64,000 nucleotides of DNA. It comes from Alkalihalobacterium sp048323755 (GTDB taxonomy: Bacteria > Bacillota > Bacilli > Bacillales > Bacillaceae_F). The stretch lies in the NCBI RefSeq assembly GCF_048323755.1, contig NZ_JBLWFS010000002.1, positions 124,001-188,000 of the forward strand. Reading direction: 5' to 3'. Within the stretch, counting starts at the first letter, position 1. Every line of letters starts with the position of its first letter. The position numbers were made by a program, and so were the translations under genes. The notes below the pieces were generated by a model. That model did not search any database, was not told the origin of the DNA, and saw only the letters and a list, made by a program, of their open reading frames with translations. Below, one piece after another: positions 35,420 through 42,339 of this stretch.

Positions 35420-35995
35420 ATGAAGGTAATTTCTTATGTATTTATTATTGGGGGGCTCGCCTTACTTATTTTTGGGGGCTATCAGTATTGGCAAACGCAG
35501 ACAGCCCAAATAGAAAGTTTGGCTTCGGCTTATGAACTTTTAGAAAAAAAGGAAACTGAAGAAGAAGTCCAACGAACTATAGATGACTTCGACCCGCAAA
35601 TGGGAGATACAGTCGGTATTCTCTCTATACCTGCGATTGATGCGGAACTTCCGATTGTGGAAGGTACAGACGAGGATGAGTTAGAAAAAGGAGTCGGGCA
35701 TTACAAAGGCACTGCTTGGCCAATGGAAAATGATCAGATTGTTTTATCCGGTCATCGAGATACGGTGTTTCGAAGAATGGGCGAGCTTGAAATTGGGGAT
35801 CAATTTATTATTAAACTTCCATATGGCGAGTTTGCGTATGAGATTGAAAGTACGAAAATCGTAGATGCCGATGACAGAACGATTATTGGCTCAACAGCTC
35901 CTGATGAAGTGCTAGTCGTCACGACGTGTTATCCGTTTTCTTATGTAGGAAGTGCACCGGACCGTTATATTATTTATGCAAGACCAATTGAATAA
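35420..35995 (+). CDS. srtD: Class D sortase
   Basis: Membrane-bound transpeptidase that joins LPxTA-type surface proteins to the wall. The 191-residue protein has an N-terminal transmembrane anchor (residues 4-22), the catalytic histidine in VLSGHRDTVFRRMGEL, the cysteine in VVTTCYPFSYVG and the arginine in APDRYIIYARP. Start at 35420 has GAAGGA 8 nt upstream; the frame is open further upstream without signals. It is divergent from tapA and shares the operator cluster. The only candidate substrate in the window is the TasA-like LPxTA protein. Confidence 0.9.
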   Translation: MKVISYVFIIGGLALLIFGGYQYWQTQTAQIESLASAYELLEKKETEEEVQRTIDDFDPQMGDTVGILSIPAIDAELPIVEGTDEDELEKGVGHYKGTAWPMENDQIVLSGHRDTVFRRMGELEIGDQFIIKLPYGEFAYEIESTKIVDADDRTIIGSTAPDEVLVVTTCYPFSYVGSAPDRYIIYARPIE

Positions 35996-36004
35996 ATTAA
36001 ATAG

Positions 36005-36051
36005 AAATGACAGTCTGATGAACTAACCTCTCACCAAACTGCCATTTTTTT
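36005..36051 (+). terminator. srtD terminator
   Basis: AAATGACAGT (36005-36014) pairs with ACTGCCATTT (36038-36047), one mismatch, followed by T residues. Confidence 0.75.
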
Positions 36052-36187
36052 ATATTATATATCTAAGACATTGGTGTTCATCTATTAACGTAACGTATAT
36101 TGATTTTATTAATGATTAGTATAGGTTGTTGAGTTTACGAAGAAGGGGGAACTTGAGAAGAAGAAATGGAGAATTAGAGAGATCCAA

Positions 36188-36460
36188 TTAATTTTGTTTC
36201 TGATGTTTAAAGGCTTTTATATAGCAGATCTGCTTGTCATTCGAAAACGAGTAAATTACTTTGTAATTATCCACATAGATCATATAATTACCTTTCCATT
36301 CTGGTTCTTTTACTGGCATGATTTCCATCATCGTTACTATTTTATTACTAATTTTAACAGCTAAACACTTTTTATATTCTTTCGTTTCTGACTTACTATA
36401 GTGGTTACTTTCTATATTCTTAAAATTATTCCTTGCTTCACTTGTCCATTTAATTTCCAC
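36188..36460 (-). CDS. RelE/ParE-family toxin
   Basis: A 90-residue basic protein with the ParE/RelE fold pattern: MEIKWTSEARNNFKNI at the start, EWKGNYMIYVDNYKVIYSF in the core and ICYIKAFKHQKQ at the end. RelE relatives cleave mRNA on the ribosome and ParE relatives poison gyrase; which applies cannot be decided. GTG start shares one base with the antitoxin stop, with GGTGAG upstream, so the pair is translationally coupled. Confidence 0.8.
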   Translation of the reverse strand: MEIKWTSEARNNFKNIESNHYSKSETKEYKKCLAVKISNKIVTMMEIMPVKEPEWKGNYMIYVDNYKVIYSFSNDKQICYIKAFKHQKQN

Positions 36461-36711
36461 TATATCTCACCACGTTCTATCGCTTCGAGTATATCTTCAG
36501 TATTAAATAAGTTACCATTCTCGATATCTTTGTCTGCTCTTTTTATCATCTCTCTTAACTCTGGATCGGACTCTATTTCTATTTTTACCCGACTTTCTTG
36601 CAACGCTTGTATTAAGTAGCGCTGTCCATCAATATCAATAATAGTTTCTGCGCCCTGATTCACCCATTTTTTAAAGGTTTGCGCATCTTTACCATAGAGT
36701 TTTTTAGCCAA
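36460..36711 (-). CDS. Antitoxin of the RelE/ParE-type pair
   Basis: An 83-residue acidic protein (AKKLYGKDAQTFKKWV start; C-terminal ESDPELREMIKRADKDIENG). The antitoxin is encoded first and overlaps the toxin start, the usual order for these modules. TTG at 36711 has AAGGAGG 7 nt upstream; an ATG six bases earlier is too close to it. The N-terminal half may bind DNA and the acidic helix may wrap the toxin, by analogy with such families. Confidence 0.72.
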   Translation of the reverse strand: MAKKLYGKDAQTFKKWVNQGAETIIDIDGQRYLIQALQESRVKIEIESDPELREMIKRADKDIENGNLFNTEDILEAIERGEI

Positions 36712-36837
36712 TGTCATTCCTCCTTTCATACACTCATTATACTCTGTTCGCACTATTTTTTCCTCTACTTCTCAATTTCGAGCAGAATAAATTTATGTCA
36801 ACACTTTATTATTTTCGATTAAACAATATTACGACTT

Positions 36838-36876
36838 AAAGGAAGTATGAGAAACCACTCTTCTCATACTTCCTTT
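36838..36876 (-). terminator. sigK terminator
   Basis: A 16-bp perfect stem, AAAGGAAGTATGAGAA (36838-36853) with its complement at 36861-36876, just past the sigK stop codon. Confidence 0.8.
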
Positions 36877-36882
36877 CTCATT

Positions 36883-37587
36883 CTATACCTGCCCGTTATT
36901 CCTTCGATAAAACTCATGAAACAGCTTCATTAAAGCTCGCTTTTCAATCCGAGAGACATAGCTTCTTGAAATGTTTAATTCTTTTGCGATTTCTCGTTGA
37001 GTCCTTTCTTTCATTAAGTCTAAGCCAAAGCGGCCGACGATGACTTCTTTTTCTCGTTCATCTAGAACGTGGATATAATCGTAAATTTGTTTCTTTTCCA
37101 TTTTCAGTTGGATCGTGTCAACGATGTCGTCGGTTTCTTCTTGAAGGACATCGATTAAGGTAATTTCGTTTCCTTCCTTATCGGTTCCAATGGGATCATG
37201 GAGAGAAACATCTTTTTTTACTTTCTTTAACGCGCGAAGGTGCATGAGGATTTCATTTTCAATACACCTGGCTGCATATGTCGCTAATTTCGTGCCTTTT
37301 CCTTGTGAATAGCTCTCAATCGCTTTAATTAACCCAATCGTTCCAATCGAAATTAAGTCTTCGGTATCTTCGCGTGTATTTTCAAACTTCTTAACGATGT
37401 GGGCAACCAATCGTAAATTATGTTCAATGAGGCGATTACGAGCTTCTTCGTCTCCTTGCTCCATGAGCTGTAAGTACTTTTGCTCCTCTGCTTTCGAAAG
37501 CGGTTGCGGGAAGGCATTGTTTTTTACATACGATACAAAAACAATGACTTCTTTAAAGAAATAGGTGATGGCTGCAAATAATGACAC
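36883..37587 (-). CDS. sigK: Mother-cell sporulation sigma factor SigK
   Basis: Late mother-cell sigma factor, made as an inactive pro-protein. The 234-residue product starts with a hydrophobic pro-sequence (MSLFAAITYFFKEVIVFVS) followed by YVKNNAFPQPLS, the start of mature sigma-K in B. subtilis. Region 2 (YAARCIENEILMHLRALKK) and the region 4 helix-turn-helix (TQREIAKELNISRSYVSRIE) are intact. GTG at 37587 is chosen by homology and GGTGAGG just upstream. The coding sequence is continuous, with no skin-like intervening element. Confidence 0.93.
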   Translation of the reverse strand: MSLFAAITYFFKEVIVFVSYVKNNAFPQPLSKAEEQKYLQLMEQGDEEARNRLIEHNLRLVAHIVKKFENTREDTEDLISIGTIGLIKAIESYSQGKGTKLATYAARCIENEILMHLRALKKVKKDVSLHDPIGTDKEGNEITLIDVLQEETDDIVDTIQLKMEKKQIYDYIHVLDEREKEVIVGRFGLDLMKERTQREIAKELNISRSYVSRIEKRALMKLFHEFYRRNNGQV

Positions 37588-38138
37588 TTCCTCACCCCCA
37601 AAGGTTTGATATCTTATATCTATGTACGTTTGGGCTTGCTTGTGTCTGTACACCAGAAATATGTAAATTTTTTTAAATGTTACCCACCATAATAACCGGA
37701 TTTTCGCTCAATTTAATCTGGATATCCATTCCTTCAGAATAATATTAAATAGTCCACAATTTTCTTCTATAAGATTAAAACTAGGAAACTTTTATTAAAA
37801 AACCAAAACTTTCGTTAGTAAAATCTCGACACTTTCTTTGAATTTCTATGCTCATTTTACAATTTATTCCTACTCCATTTTAGCTAATTCTAAAGATTTA
37901 TAGACTCTCAACCACAAAACAAGGACCAAATAACTACAAATATAACATTTACACTATAATTATGTTATTTACGAGGTTAATTTTACCTATTTAATGTTTC
38001 TATATTGTAAAATTAGAATTTTCTGTCATCGACACTCTTCAACACCACAAAATTTTTTCATCCTATATACTACTAATAACAAGCCATAAGTCATATAAAT
38101 TGTAAAAAAGTATGTTAATGAATAAAAAATAAAGTAAT
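37588..38138. other. Long AT-rich gap between sigK and the riboswitch
   Basis: About 550 bp separating the divergent sigK and sinI-like genes. No gene or clear repeat was recognised. It must contain the sigK promoter and the promoter of the riboswitch-led transcript. Confidence 0.5.
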
Positions 38139-38231
38139 CAGTCAAAGGGCAAACCTATTGAAAAGTAGGGACGCAAAGTCACAGATCTAAGGTTGATTTA
38201 TCAATGATGATGGCTGGACTACCTGAAATGC
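38139..38231 (+). ncRNA. Cyclic di-GMP-I (GEMM-I) riboswitch aptamer
   Basis: The order of conserved elements is that of the c-di-GMP-I aptamer: AAAGGGCAAACC, a stem capped by a GAAA tetraloop (CCTATT-GAAA-AGTAGG), GGGACGCAAAG, a CTAAGG tetraloop-receptor-like segment, then ATGATGGCTGG and CTACCTGA. The G in the middle of AAAGGGC corresponds to the position that distinguishes c-di-GMP from cGAMP binders. The aptamer ends about 12 nt before the Shine-Dalgarno of the downstream sinI-like gene. No intrinsic terminator is visible in between, which points to translational control. Confidence 0.92.
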
Positions 38232-38258
38232 TTAATGTATTTTAGGAGGTAACAATTA

Positions 38259-38450
38259 ATGAAGAGTAGCGGCATGGTAAACCTTGATCACGAATGGATT
38301 GAATTAATGAAGGAAGCGAAAAATTTAGGTATAAGTACAGATGAAGTAAAAACTTTTTTCTTAAAAACTGAAAAAGTTGCACCTACCATTCACACATCAA
38401 GGACGTTCAAAATCAACAAAAAGACCTCCTCTTTTTACGCTACGTTATAA
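38259..38450 (+). CDS. sinI: SinI-like antirepressor 1 (riboswitch-controlled)
   Basis: SinI binds the SinR repressor and removes it from matrix operators. This 63-residue protein has the SinI core VNLDHEWIELMKEAKNLGISTDEVKTFF in residues 7-34 (core motif HEWIELMKEAKNLGIS), matching the LDQEWVELMVEAK helix of B. subtilis SinI. The C-terminal tail is basic and not related to SHTVNPF. AGGAGGT precedes the ATG and can pair partly with the riboswitch 3' strand (TACCT at 38220-38224). It has its own terminator. Confidence 0.88.
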   Translation: MKSSGMVNLDHEWIELMKEAKNLGISTDEVKTFFLKTEKVAPTIHTSRTFKINKKTSSFYATL

Positions 38451-38455
38451 TATGA

Positions 38456-38503
38456 GAAAAGTGATATGTGATGAAACTTGTTCATCTCGTATCACTTTTT
38501 TTA
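38456..38503 (+). terminator. Terminator after sinI-like gene 1
   Basis: A long stem from AAAGTGATA and TGATGAA pairs with TTCATC and TATCACTTT, followed by T residues. It separates the riboswitch-led transcript from the next sinI-like gene. Confidence 0.85.
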
Positions 38504-38641
38504 AGAAACTAAACCTATCTTTTAAAATTTAATCAAAAAAAGTGAAAATCCCCAAATATACGATATAACGAACAATAAACACCTAATTCCATCTATTTTC
38601 CCTTGTTTTTCTTTAAAATCCTTTTTTGATTATCTACGTAC

Positions 38642-38657
38642 GTTCTATATAATGAAC
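38642..38657. promoter_or_regulatory. SinR-type dyad upstream of sinI-like gene 2
   Basis: GTTCTATATAATGAAC has the GTTC-N8-GAAC architecture found at tapA/srtD and upstream of the PilZ-like gene. It lies about 45 bp before the TTG start, in promoter position, and the sequence TATAAT lies inside the dyad. Confidence 0.65.
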
Positions 38658-38703
38658 ATTATAACCAATAAAACGGCAATATTAGGAAAAGGGAGAGATC
38701 GTA

Positions 38704-38850
38704 TTGAAACCTACTGAACTATCCTACGAGGAAAGACTACTGGATGTAGAGTGGATTTTACTTATGAAAAATGCCAAAGAGATCGGACTTAAACCAGAAG
38801 ATGTTAAAGCCTTTTTAAAGCAATGGAATGGGAATCAAGAAGAAAGGTAG
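38704..38850 (+). CDS. SinI-like antirepressor 2
   Basis: A 48-residue protein with the SinI helix pattern DVEWILLMKNAKEIGLKP followed by EDVKAFLKQWN. It begins at TTG with GGGAG 9 nt upstream and is too short for common ORF length cut-offs. The EW..LM..AK core is the part that contacts SinR in B. subtilis. A SinR-type dyad in its promoter suggests feedback, as for B. subtilis SlrA, a second SinI paralogue. Confidence 0.82.
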   Translation: MKPTELSYEERLLDVEWILLMKNAKEIGLKPEDVKAFLKQWNGNQEER

Positions 38851-39341
38851 ATCTGTCATAACTTATATCAATATAGATTCCTGTGAATATAGTCTTAATT
38901 TAAATGACTTTAGCTATCTAAACAATTGGTCATTTAGAGGTTATTACTATAACTACCATTAAAACAGTCTAGGACTATTAAACTAAAAACACCTTCTTTT
39001 TACCTATTAATAACATGTAGAAATTCGGAAATTTTTGTCGCAAAGCAAAGATTAAAAAGTATTTTTTTCTAAGAGTATTTAGTACAAACACCTTTACACT
39101 AGGTGTTACGCTCGCTAAATAAAATGTCGATTGGAAATTTATTGGAACTGTTACTATAAATATGACTTCAGTAACTAAAAGTTTTTCCCATTTTTATATA
39201 TGATGGTAATGGGTTAACTAATTATAGTCGCAAAATCACAACTATTTTATTAACTATTGATCGTCGCGTTTATATATAGACCTATTGCTATACTGACAGT
39301 AGACCGATATTACTGTGTACAGGAACTAGGAGGTAAAAGGA
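38851..39341. other. Gap between sinI-like genes 2 and 3
   Basis: About 490 bp. A small hairpin AACACCT-TTACACT-AGGTGTT lies near 39088-39108. Near 39229 the string GTCGCAAAATCACA weakly echoes the riboswitch motif upstream of gene 1, but the other conserved parts are missing. No gene was found. Confidence 0.45.
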
Positions 39342-39464
39342 ATGAATACAAAGACCTGTGAGGTTTTGGACCAAGAATGGACAGCTCTAATAGTTGAAGC
39401 TAAAAAATTAGGGTTTACGATTGAAGAAATAAAAGAATACCTTAACCAAACCGTTAAAACATGA
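39342..39464 (+). CDS. SinI-like antirepressor 3
   Basis: A 40-residue protein consisting almost only of the SinI core: VLDQEWTALIVEAKKLGFTI then EEIKEYLNQ. It lies about 80 bp upstream of sinR, the position of sinI in B. subtilis, so it is the positional orthologue. AGGAGG precedes the ATG. Being shorter than B. subtilis SinI (57 residues) it lacks the C-terminal tail but keeps the SinR-binding helix pattern. Confidence 0.85.
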   Translation: MNTKTCEVLDQEWTALIVEAKKLGFTIEEIKEYLNQTVKT

Positions 39465-39545
39465 TCTCGTAGTTCTATTTACAGAACAAGCCTTAAACTG
39501 TTATAATTCCTATAAGTATACAGGTTGAGAGAGGAAACGATACAG

Positions 39546-39878
39546 ATGATCGGAGAAACAGTCAAACGATTACGATTAGAAAAAGGCTTGTCTTTATCTG
39601 AATTAGCAGAATCCGCTGGTGTAGCAAAATCCTATTTAAGTTCCATAGAAAGAAACATCCAATCTAATCCCTCCATACAATTCCTAGAAAAAATCTCTTC
39701 GGTATTAGGTGTTAGTGTTGAAACCCTCTTAAACGAAAACAAAGAAGAGAAAAAAGCAGCAGAATACGACCTCGATTCCGCTTGGGTCGAATTAGTAAAA
39801 GAGGCGATGGAGTCTGGTGTTTCAAAAGAACAGTTCCGCGAGTACTTAGAATTTAACAAATGGCGTAAAAATAAATAA
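39546..39878 (+). CDS. sinR: Biofilm master repressor SinR
   Basis: XRE-family repressor of matrix genes, 110 residues, nearly the same as B. subtilis SinR (111). The N-terminal helix-turn-helix reads LSELAESAGVAKSYLSSIER and continues NIQSNPSIQFLEKIS; the C-terminal SinI-interaction/tetramerisation domain is LDSAWVELVKEAMESGVSKE and QFREYLEFNKWRK. I use the ATG at 39546 (MIGETVKRLR), matching the B. subtilis start, although GAGAGG is 11 nt upstream. Located after three sinI-like genes and convergent with a second repressor. Confidence 0.94.
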   Translation: MIGETVKRLRLEKGLSLSELAESAGVAKSYLSSIERNIQSNPSIQFLEKISSVLGVSVETLLNENKEEKKAAEYDLDSAWVELVKEAMESGVSKEQFREYLEFNKWRKNK

Positions 39879-39919
39879 TTAGCCTAACATATTTTAGTAA
39901 AAAATAGTTCAATCAACAA

Positions 39920-39953
39920 ACAATCCACCTCTCTACATGGAGGTGGATTGTTT
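39920..39953. terminator. Bidirectional terminator sinR/XRE gene
   Basis: ACAATCCACCT (39920-39930) pairs exactly with AGGTGGATTGT (39941-39951), flanked by AAA and TTT. It overlaps the end of the minus-strand XRE gene. Confidence 0.88.
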
Positions 39954-40163
39954 GTCTTCTTCCGAATTCATTACTTCTATTAAGTGGATGAGTTCAACGC
40001 CAAGTGCTTGTGCCATTTTTTCCAAAACCGATAAACTTGGGTTCGTCTGTAAACCACGTTCGATGTAACTTAAATAGGACTTAGAAACACCTGACAACTC
40101 AGAGAGTCGATCTAAGGATAAACCTTTTTTTCTTCGCAGCTCCCTAATATTCCCCCCATTCAT
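39933..40163 (-). CDS. SinR-like XRE repressor without the SinI-binding domain
   Basis: A 76-residue protein consisting of one helix-turn-helix domain (GLSLDRLSELSGVSKSYLSY then IERGLQTNPSLSVLEKMAQA), very similar to the SinR DNA-binding domain. It stops after a short polar tail, so the dimerisation/SinI-binding hook of SinR is missing. It could compete at SinR operators or pair with SinR through its N-terminal domain while being deaf to SinI; both are inferences. GGGTGA lies upstream of the ATG. Divergent start regions link it to the PilZ-like gene only by proximity. Confidence 0.8.
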   Translation of the reverse strand: MNGGNIRELRRKKGLSLDRLSELSGVSKSYLSYIERGLQTNPSLSVLEKMAQALGVELIHLIEVMNSEEDKQSTSM

Positions 40164-40205
40164 ATGTATCTCACCCTTTTTTATTTTGTCATTTTATCGT
40201 CATTC

Positions 40206-40496
40206 TTAATTCACTTTAAAATTCATTTCATAATAATACTCTTCACTTTGAACACGTTTCACACAAGTTAAGATCATTCCGTATACTTCCATTTCTCTTC
40301 CAAATACCTTAAGAGTCATCCGATAAATAACCTCTTCTGAAACTGGAAATTTTAAAGAACTAATAAATGTAAGTGATGTTGTTGTGAATTCTACTACTTT
40401 AACATACGTACATTTCGAGTTGACAACGTTGTCTTTCACGACATGTATCGTTAACTGCGCCTGAATTGGACTTTCTATATCAATCGTCTGCATCAT
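40206..40496 (-). CDS. PilZ-like small protein
   Basis: A 96-residue beta-rich protein. The segment FTTTSLTFISSLKFPVSEEV followed by a hydrophobic strand, VYGMILTCVKRV and a C-terminal YYYEMNFKV follows the strand pattern of PilZ domains (D/N-x-S-x-x-G loop region, final hydrophobic-x-F strand). The N-terminal RxxxR motif that binds c-di-GMP is not evident, so it may be a non-binding PilZ or an unrelated beta barrel. GAGGAGG precedes the start (either of two ATGs). Its promoter region carries SinR-type dyads. Confidence 0.5.
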   Translation of the reverse strand: MMQTIDIESPIQAQLTIHVVKDNVVNSKCTYVKVVEFTTTSLTFISSLKFPVSEEVIYRMTLKVFGREMEVYGMILTCVKRVQSEEYYYEMNFKVN

Positions 40497-40531
40497 TTGA
40501 TCCTCCTCTCATGCATTGATAACACCACTTC

Positions 40532-40610
40532 GTTCTTTATAGAGAATATTATATGGTAAAAGTTCGTTATAGTAAACGGTACAATAGTCCTTTTATTCGC
40601 TATAAAGAAC
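40532..40610. promoter_or_regulatory. SinR-type operators upstream of the PilZ-like gene
   Basis: Three dyads of the GTTC-N8-GAAC type with at most one or two mismatches: GTTCTTTATAGAGAAT (40532-40547), GTTCGTTATAGTAAAC (40562-40577) and ATTCGCTATAAAGAAC (40595-40610). The middle one shares CGTTATAGT with a site at 35190-35198 upstream of tapA. Confidence 0.7.
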
Positions 40611-40795
40611 ACTTATTACGTCCTTCTTAGTGTTAACTTATTTACGTTACGCTTGTTTTAAGAACAGAAAAGTAAATAAATAGGGGAGATTATGAGAAAG
40701 GTGGAGAGGTGGGGACCTGAGGATACAACAACAAAAAAGTGGCAGGGAACTTTATAACGGCCCTACCACTCTTCATTATTTTGATATAAAAACTT

Positions 40796-42229
40796 TTAAA
40801 GGTTGAAACAAACCACTTTTGGTTCAGTCATTTCTTGAATAGCGTATTTCACACCTTCTCTACCTAATCCTGATCCTTTGACACCGCCAAATGGCATGCT
40901 GTCAATCCGGAAGTCACTGCTGTCGTTCACCATGACACCACCGACATCGAGCCTTTGGATCGCTTCAAAAGCAGCCTGGAGGTGATTGGTAAAGATCCCT
41001 GCCTGTAAGCCATAGTTCACATCATTTGATCGTTCAATGGCTTCTTGTAGACTATTAACCGCGAAAAGCAAGACGACAGGGCCGAAGATTTCTTCTTTAG
41101 CGATCGTTGCATTTGGTGGGACGTTCGTTAAAACCGTCGGCTCGAGATAAGCTCCTTCTCGGTTACCCCCGCATGCTAAAGTCGCTCCTTGTTTGATCGC
41201 TTCATTCACTAGTTTTTCAACTCGGATCGCCTCTCGTTCATTAATCAGTGGCCCCATATCGGTACTATCAAACAACTTACTGCCCTTTCGATAGGCTTTT
41301 GTTTGTTCAACAAATTGAGCAGTGAACCGTTCAAATACGTCTTTTTCTACGTAAATACGTTGCACTCCTAAACAATTTTGTCCGGCTGCCCAGAACGCTC
41401 CAGAAACCGTAGAGTCCACTGCCTGATTGAGATTGGCGTCATTCAACACGATGACGGGAGAGTTCGAGCCGAGTTCCATGCTTAGTTTTTTCAAGCCCGC
41501 TTTTTTCGCTATTTCTGTTCCGGTTTCTAAACCACCTGTAAAAGAAATCATTCTTACATCAGGATGAGTAACGAGTGTATCTCCAACTTCAGAGCCTCTA
41601 CCCGTAATGACCGATAAAATTCCATCTGGTAGCCCCGCCTGTGAAAACGCATCTGCTAGCTTTAATGCACTAAGCGGTGTCACCGTTGCTGGTTTTACAA
41701 TAATCGCATTACCTGAGGCCACGGCTGGACCAATTTTATGAGCGACTAAATTCAATGGATCATTGAACGGTGTGATCGCTCCGATAATTCCAATCGGGAA
41801 CAAAGAGTAATACCCTAACCGATTTTCATTTCCACTGCTTTGATCAAACGGGATCGTTTTTCCTTCTAATCTCCGCCCCTCTTCTGCACTGATGCGCAAG
41901 GTTTGAATGCATCGTGCTACTTCTTTTCTCGCTTCGCGGATCGTTTTACTGCCTTCTAAGGCAATTGTGACCGCAAAATCTTCTTGTTGTTCTTCTATGA
42001 AATCCGCCGCTAGCTGGATAATTTCAATTCGCTTAAAAACAGGCAACTTTGCTGATACGACAGCTCCTTTTTTAGCGGCTTGAACCGCTTCAAGCATATC
42101 TTCCTTTGTCGCTGCCGGCACTGTAGCAATTGCTTCATTATTTTCTGGATTGGTTACTGTAATCGTCTGGTCTCGGGTCACCCACTTTCCGGCGAGAAAC
42201 ATTTTCCTTTGTGCCACTCGAACTTTCAT
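40796..42229 (-). CDS. Aldehyde dehydrogenase, last gene of the M24/PLP/HSD operon
   Basis: A 477-residue NAD(P)-dependent aldehyde dehydrogenase with the cofactor region ITPFNDPLNLVAHKIGPAVA, the general base in KLSMELGSNSPVIVL and the catalytic cysteine in AGQNCLGVQRIYVE. It belongs to the GapN/lactaldehyde/DoeC-like part of the superfamily; its actual aldehyde is not evident. In this operon aspartate semialdehyde, the product of homoserine oxidation, is a sensible substrate. ATG at 42229 has AAAGGTGG 8 nt upstream. Confidence 0.85.
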   Translation of the reverse strand: MKVRVAQRKMFLAGKWVTRDQTITVTNPENNEAIATVPAATKEDMLEAVQAAKKGAVVSAKLPVFKRIEIIQLAADFIEEQQEDFAVTIALEGSKTIREARKEVARCIQTLRISAEEGRRLEGKTIPFDQSSGNENRLGYYSLFPIGIIGAITPFNDPLNLVAHKIGPAVASGNAIIVKPATVTPLSALKLADAFSQAGLPDGILSVITGRGSEVGDTLVTHPDVRMISFTGGLETGTEIAKKAGLKKLSMELGSNSPVIVLNDANLNQAVDSTVSGAFWAAGQNCLGVQRIYVEKDVFERFTAQFVEQTKAYRKGSKLFDSTDMGPLINEREAIRVEKLVNEAIKQGATLACGGNREGAYLEPTVLTNVPPNATIAKEEIFGPVVLLFAVNSLQEAIERSNDVNYGLQAGIFTNHLQAAFEAIQRLDVGGVMVNDSSDFRIDSMPFGGVKGSGLGREGVKYAIQEMTEPKVVCFNL

Positions 42230-42339
42230 TGGCTTTCCCACCTTTCATTTTTTATATAACCTCACATCTCTTTTTCATTTGTCTGATCAATCTTTGTCGC
42301 TCAAGTTAACTCACAACATCCATTTTGAGCTGTGAACAT

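Noticed and set aside
36883..37587. Skin-type prophage interrupting sigK
   Set aside because: The sigK frame is continuous from pro-sequence to the region 4 helix-turn-helix.
39190..39260. A second c-di-GMP riboswitch upstream of sinI-like gene 3
   Set aside because: Only GTCGCAAAATCACA resembles the aptamer; the GGGCAAACC strand, GAAA-capped stem and GGCTGG/CCTGA part are missing.
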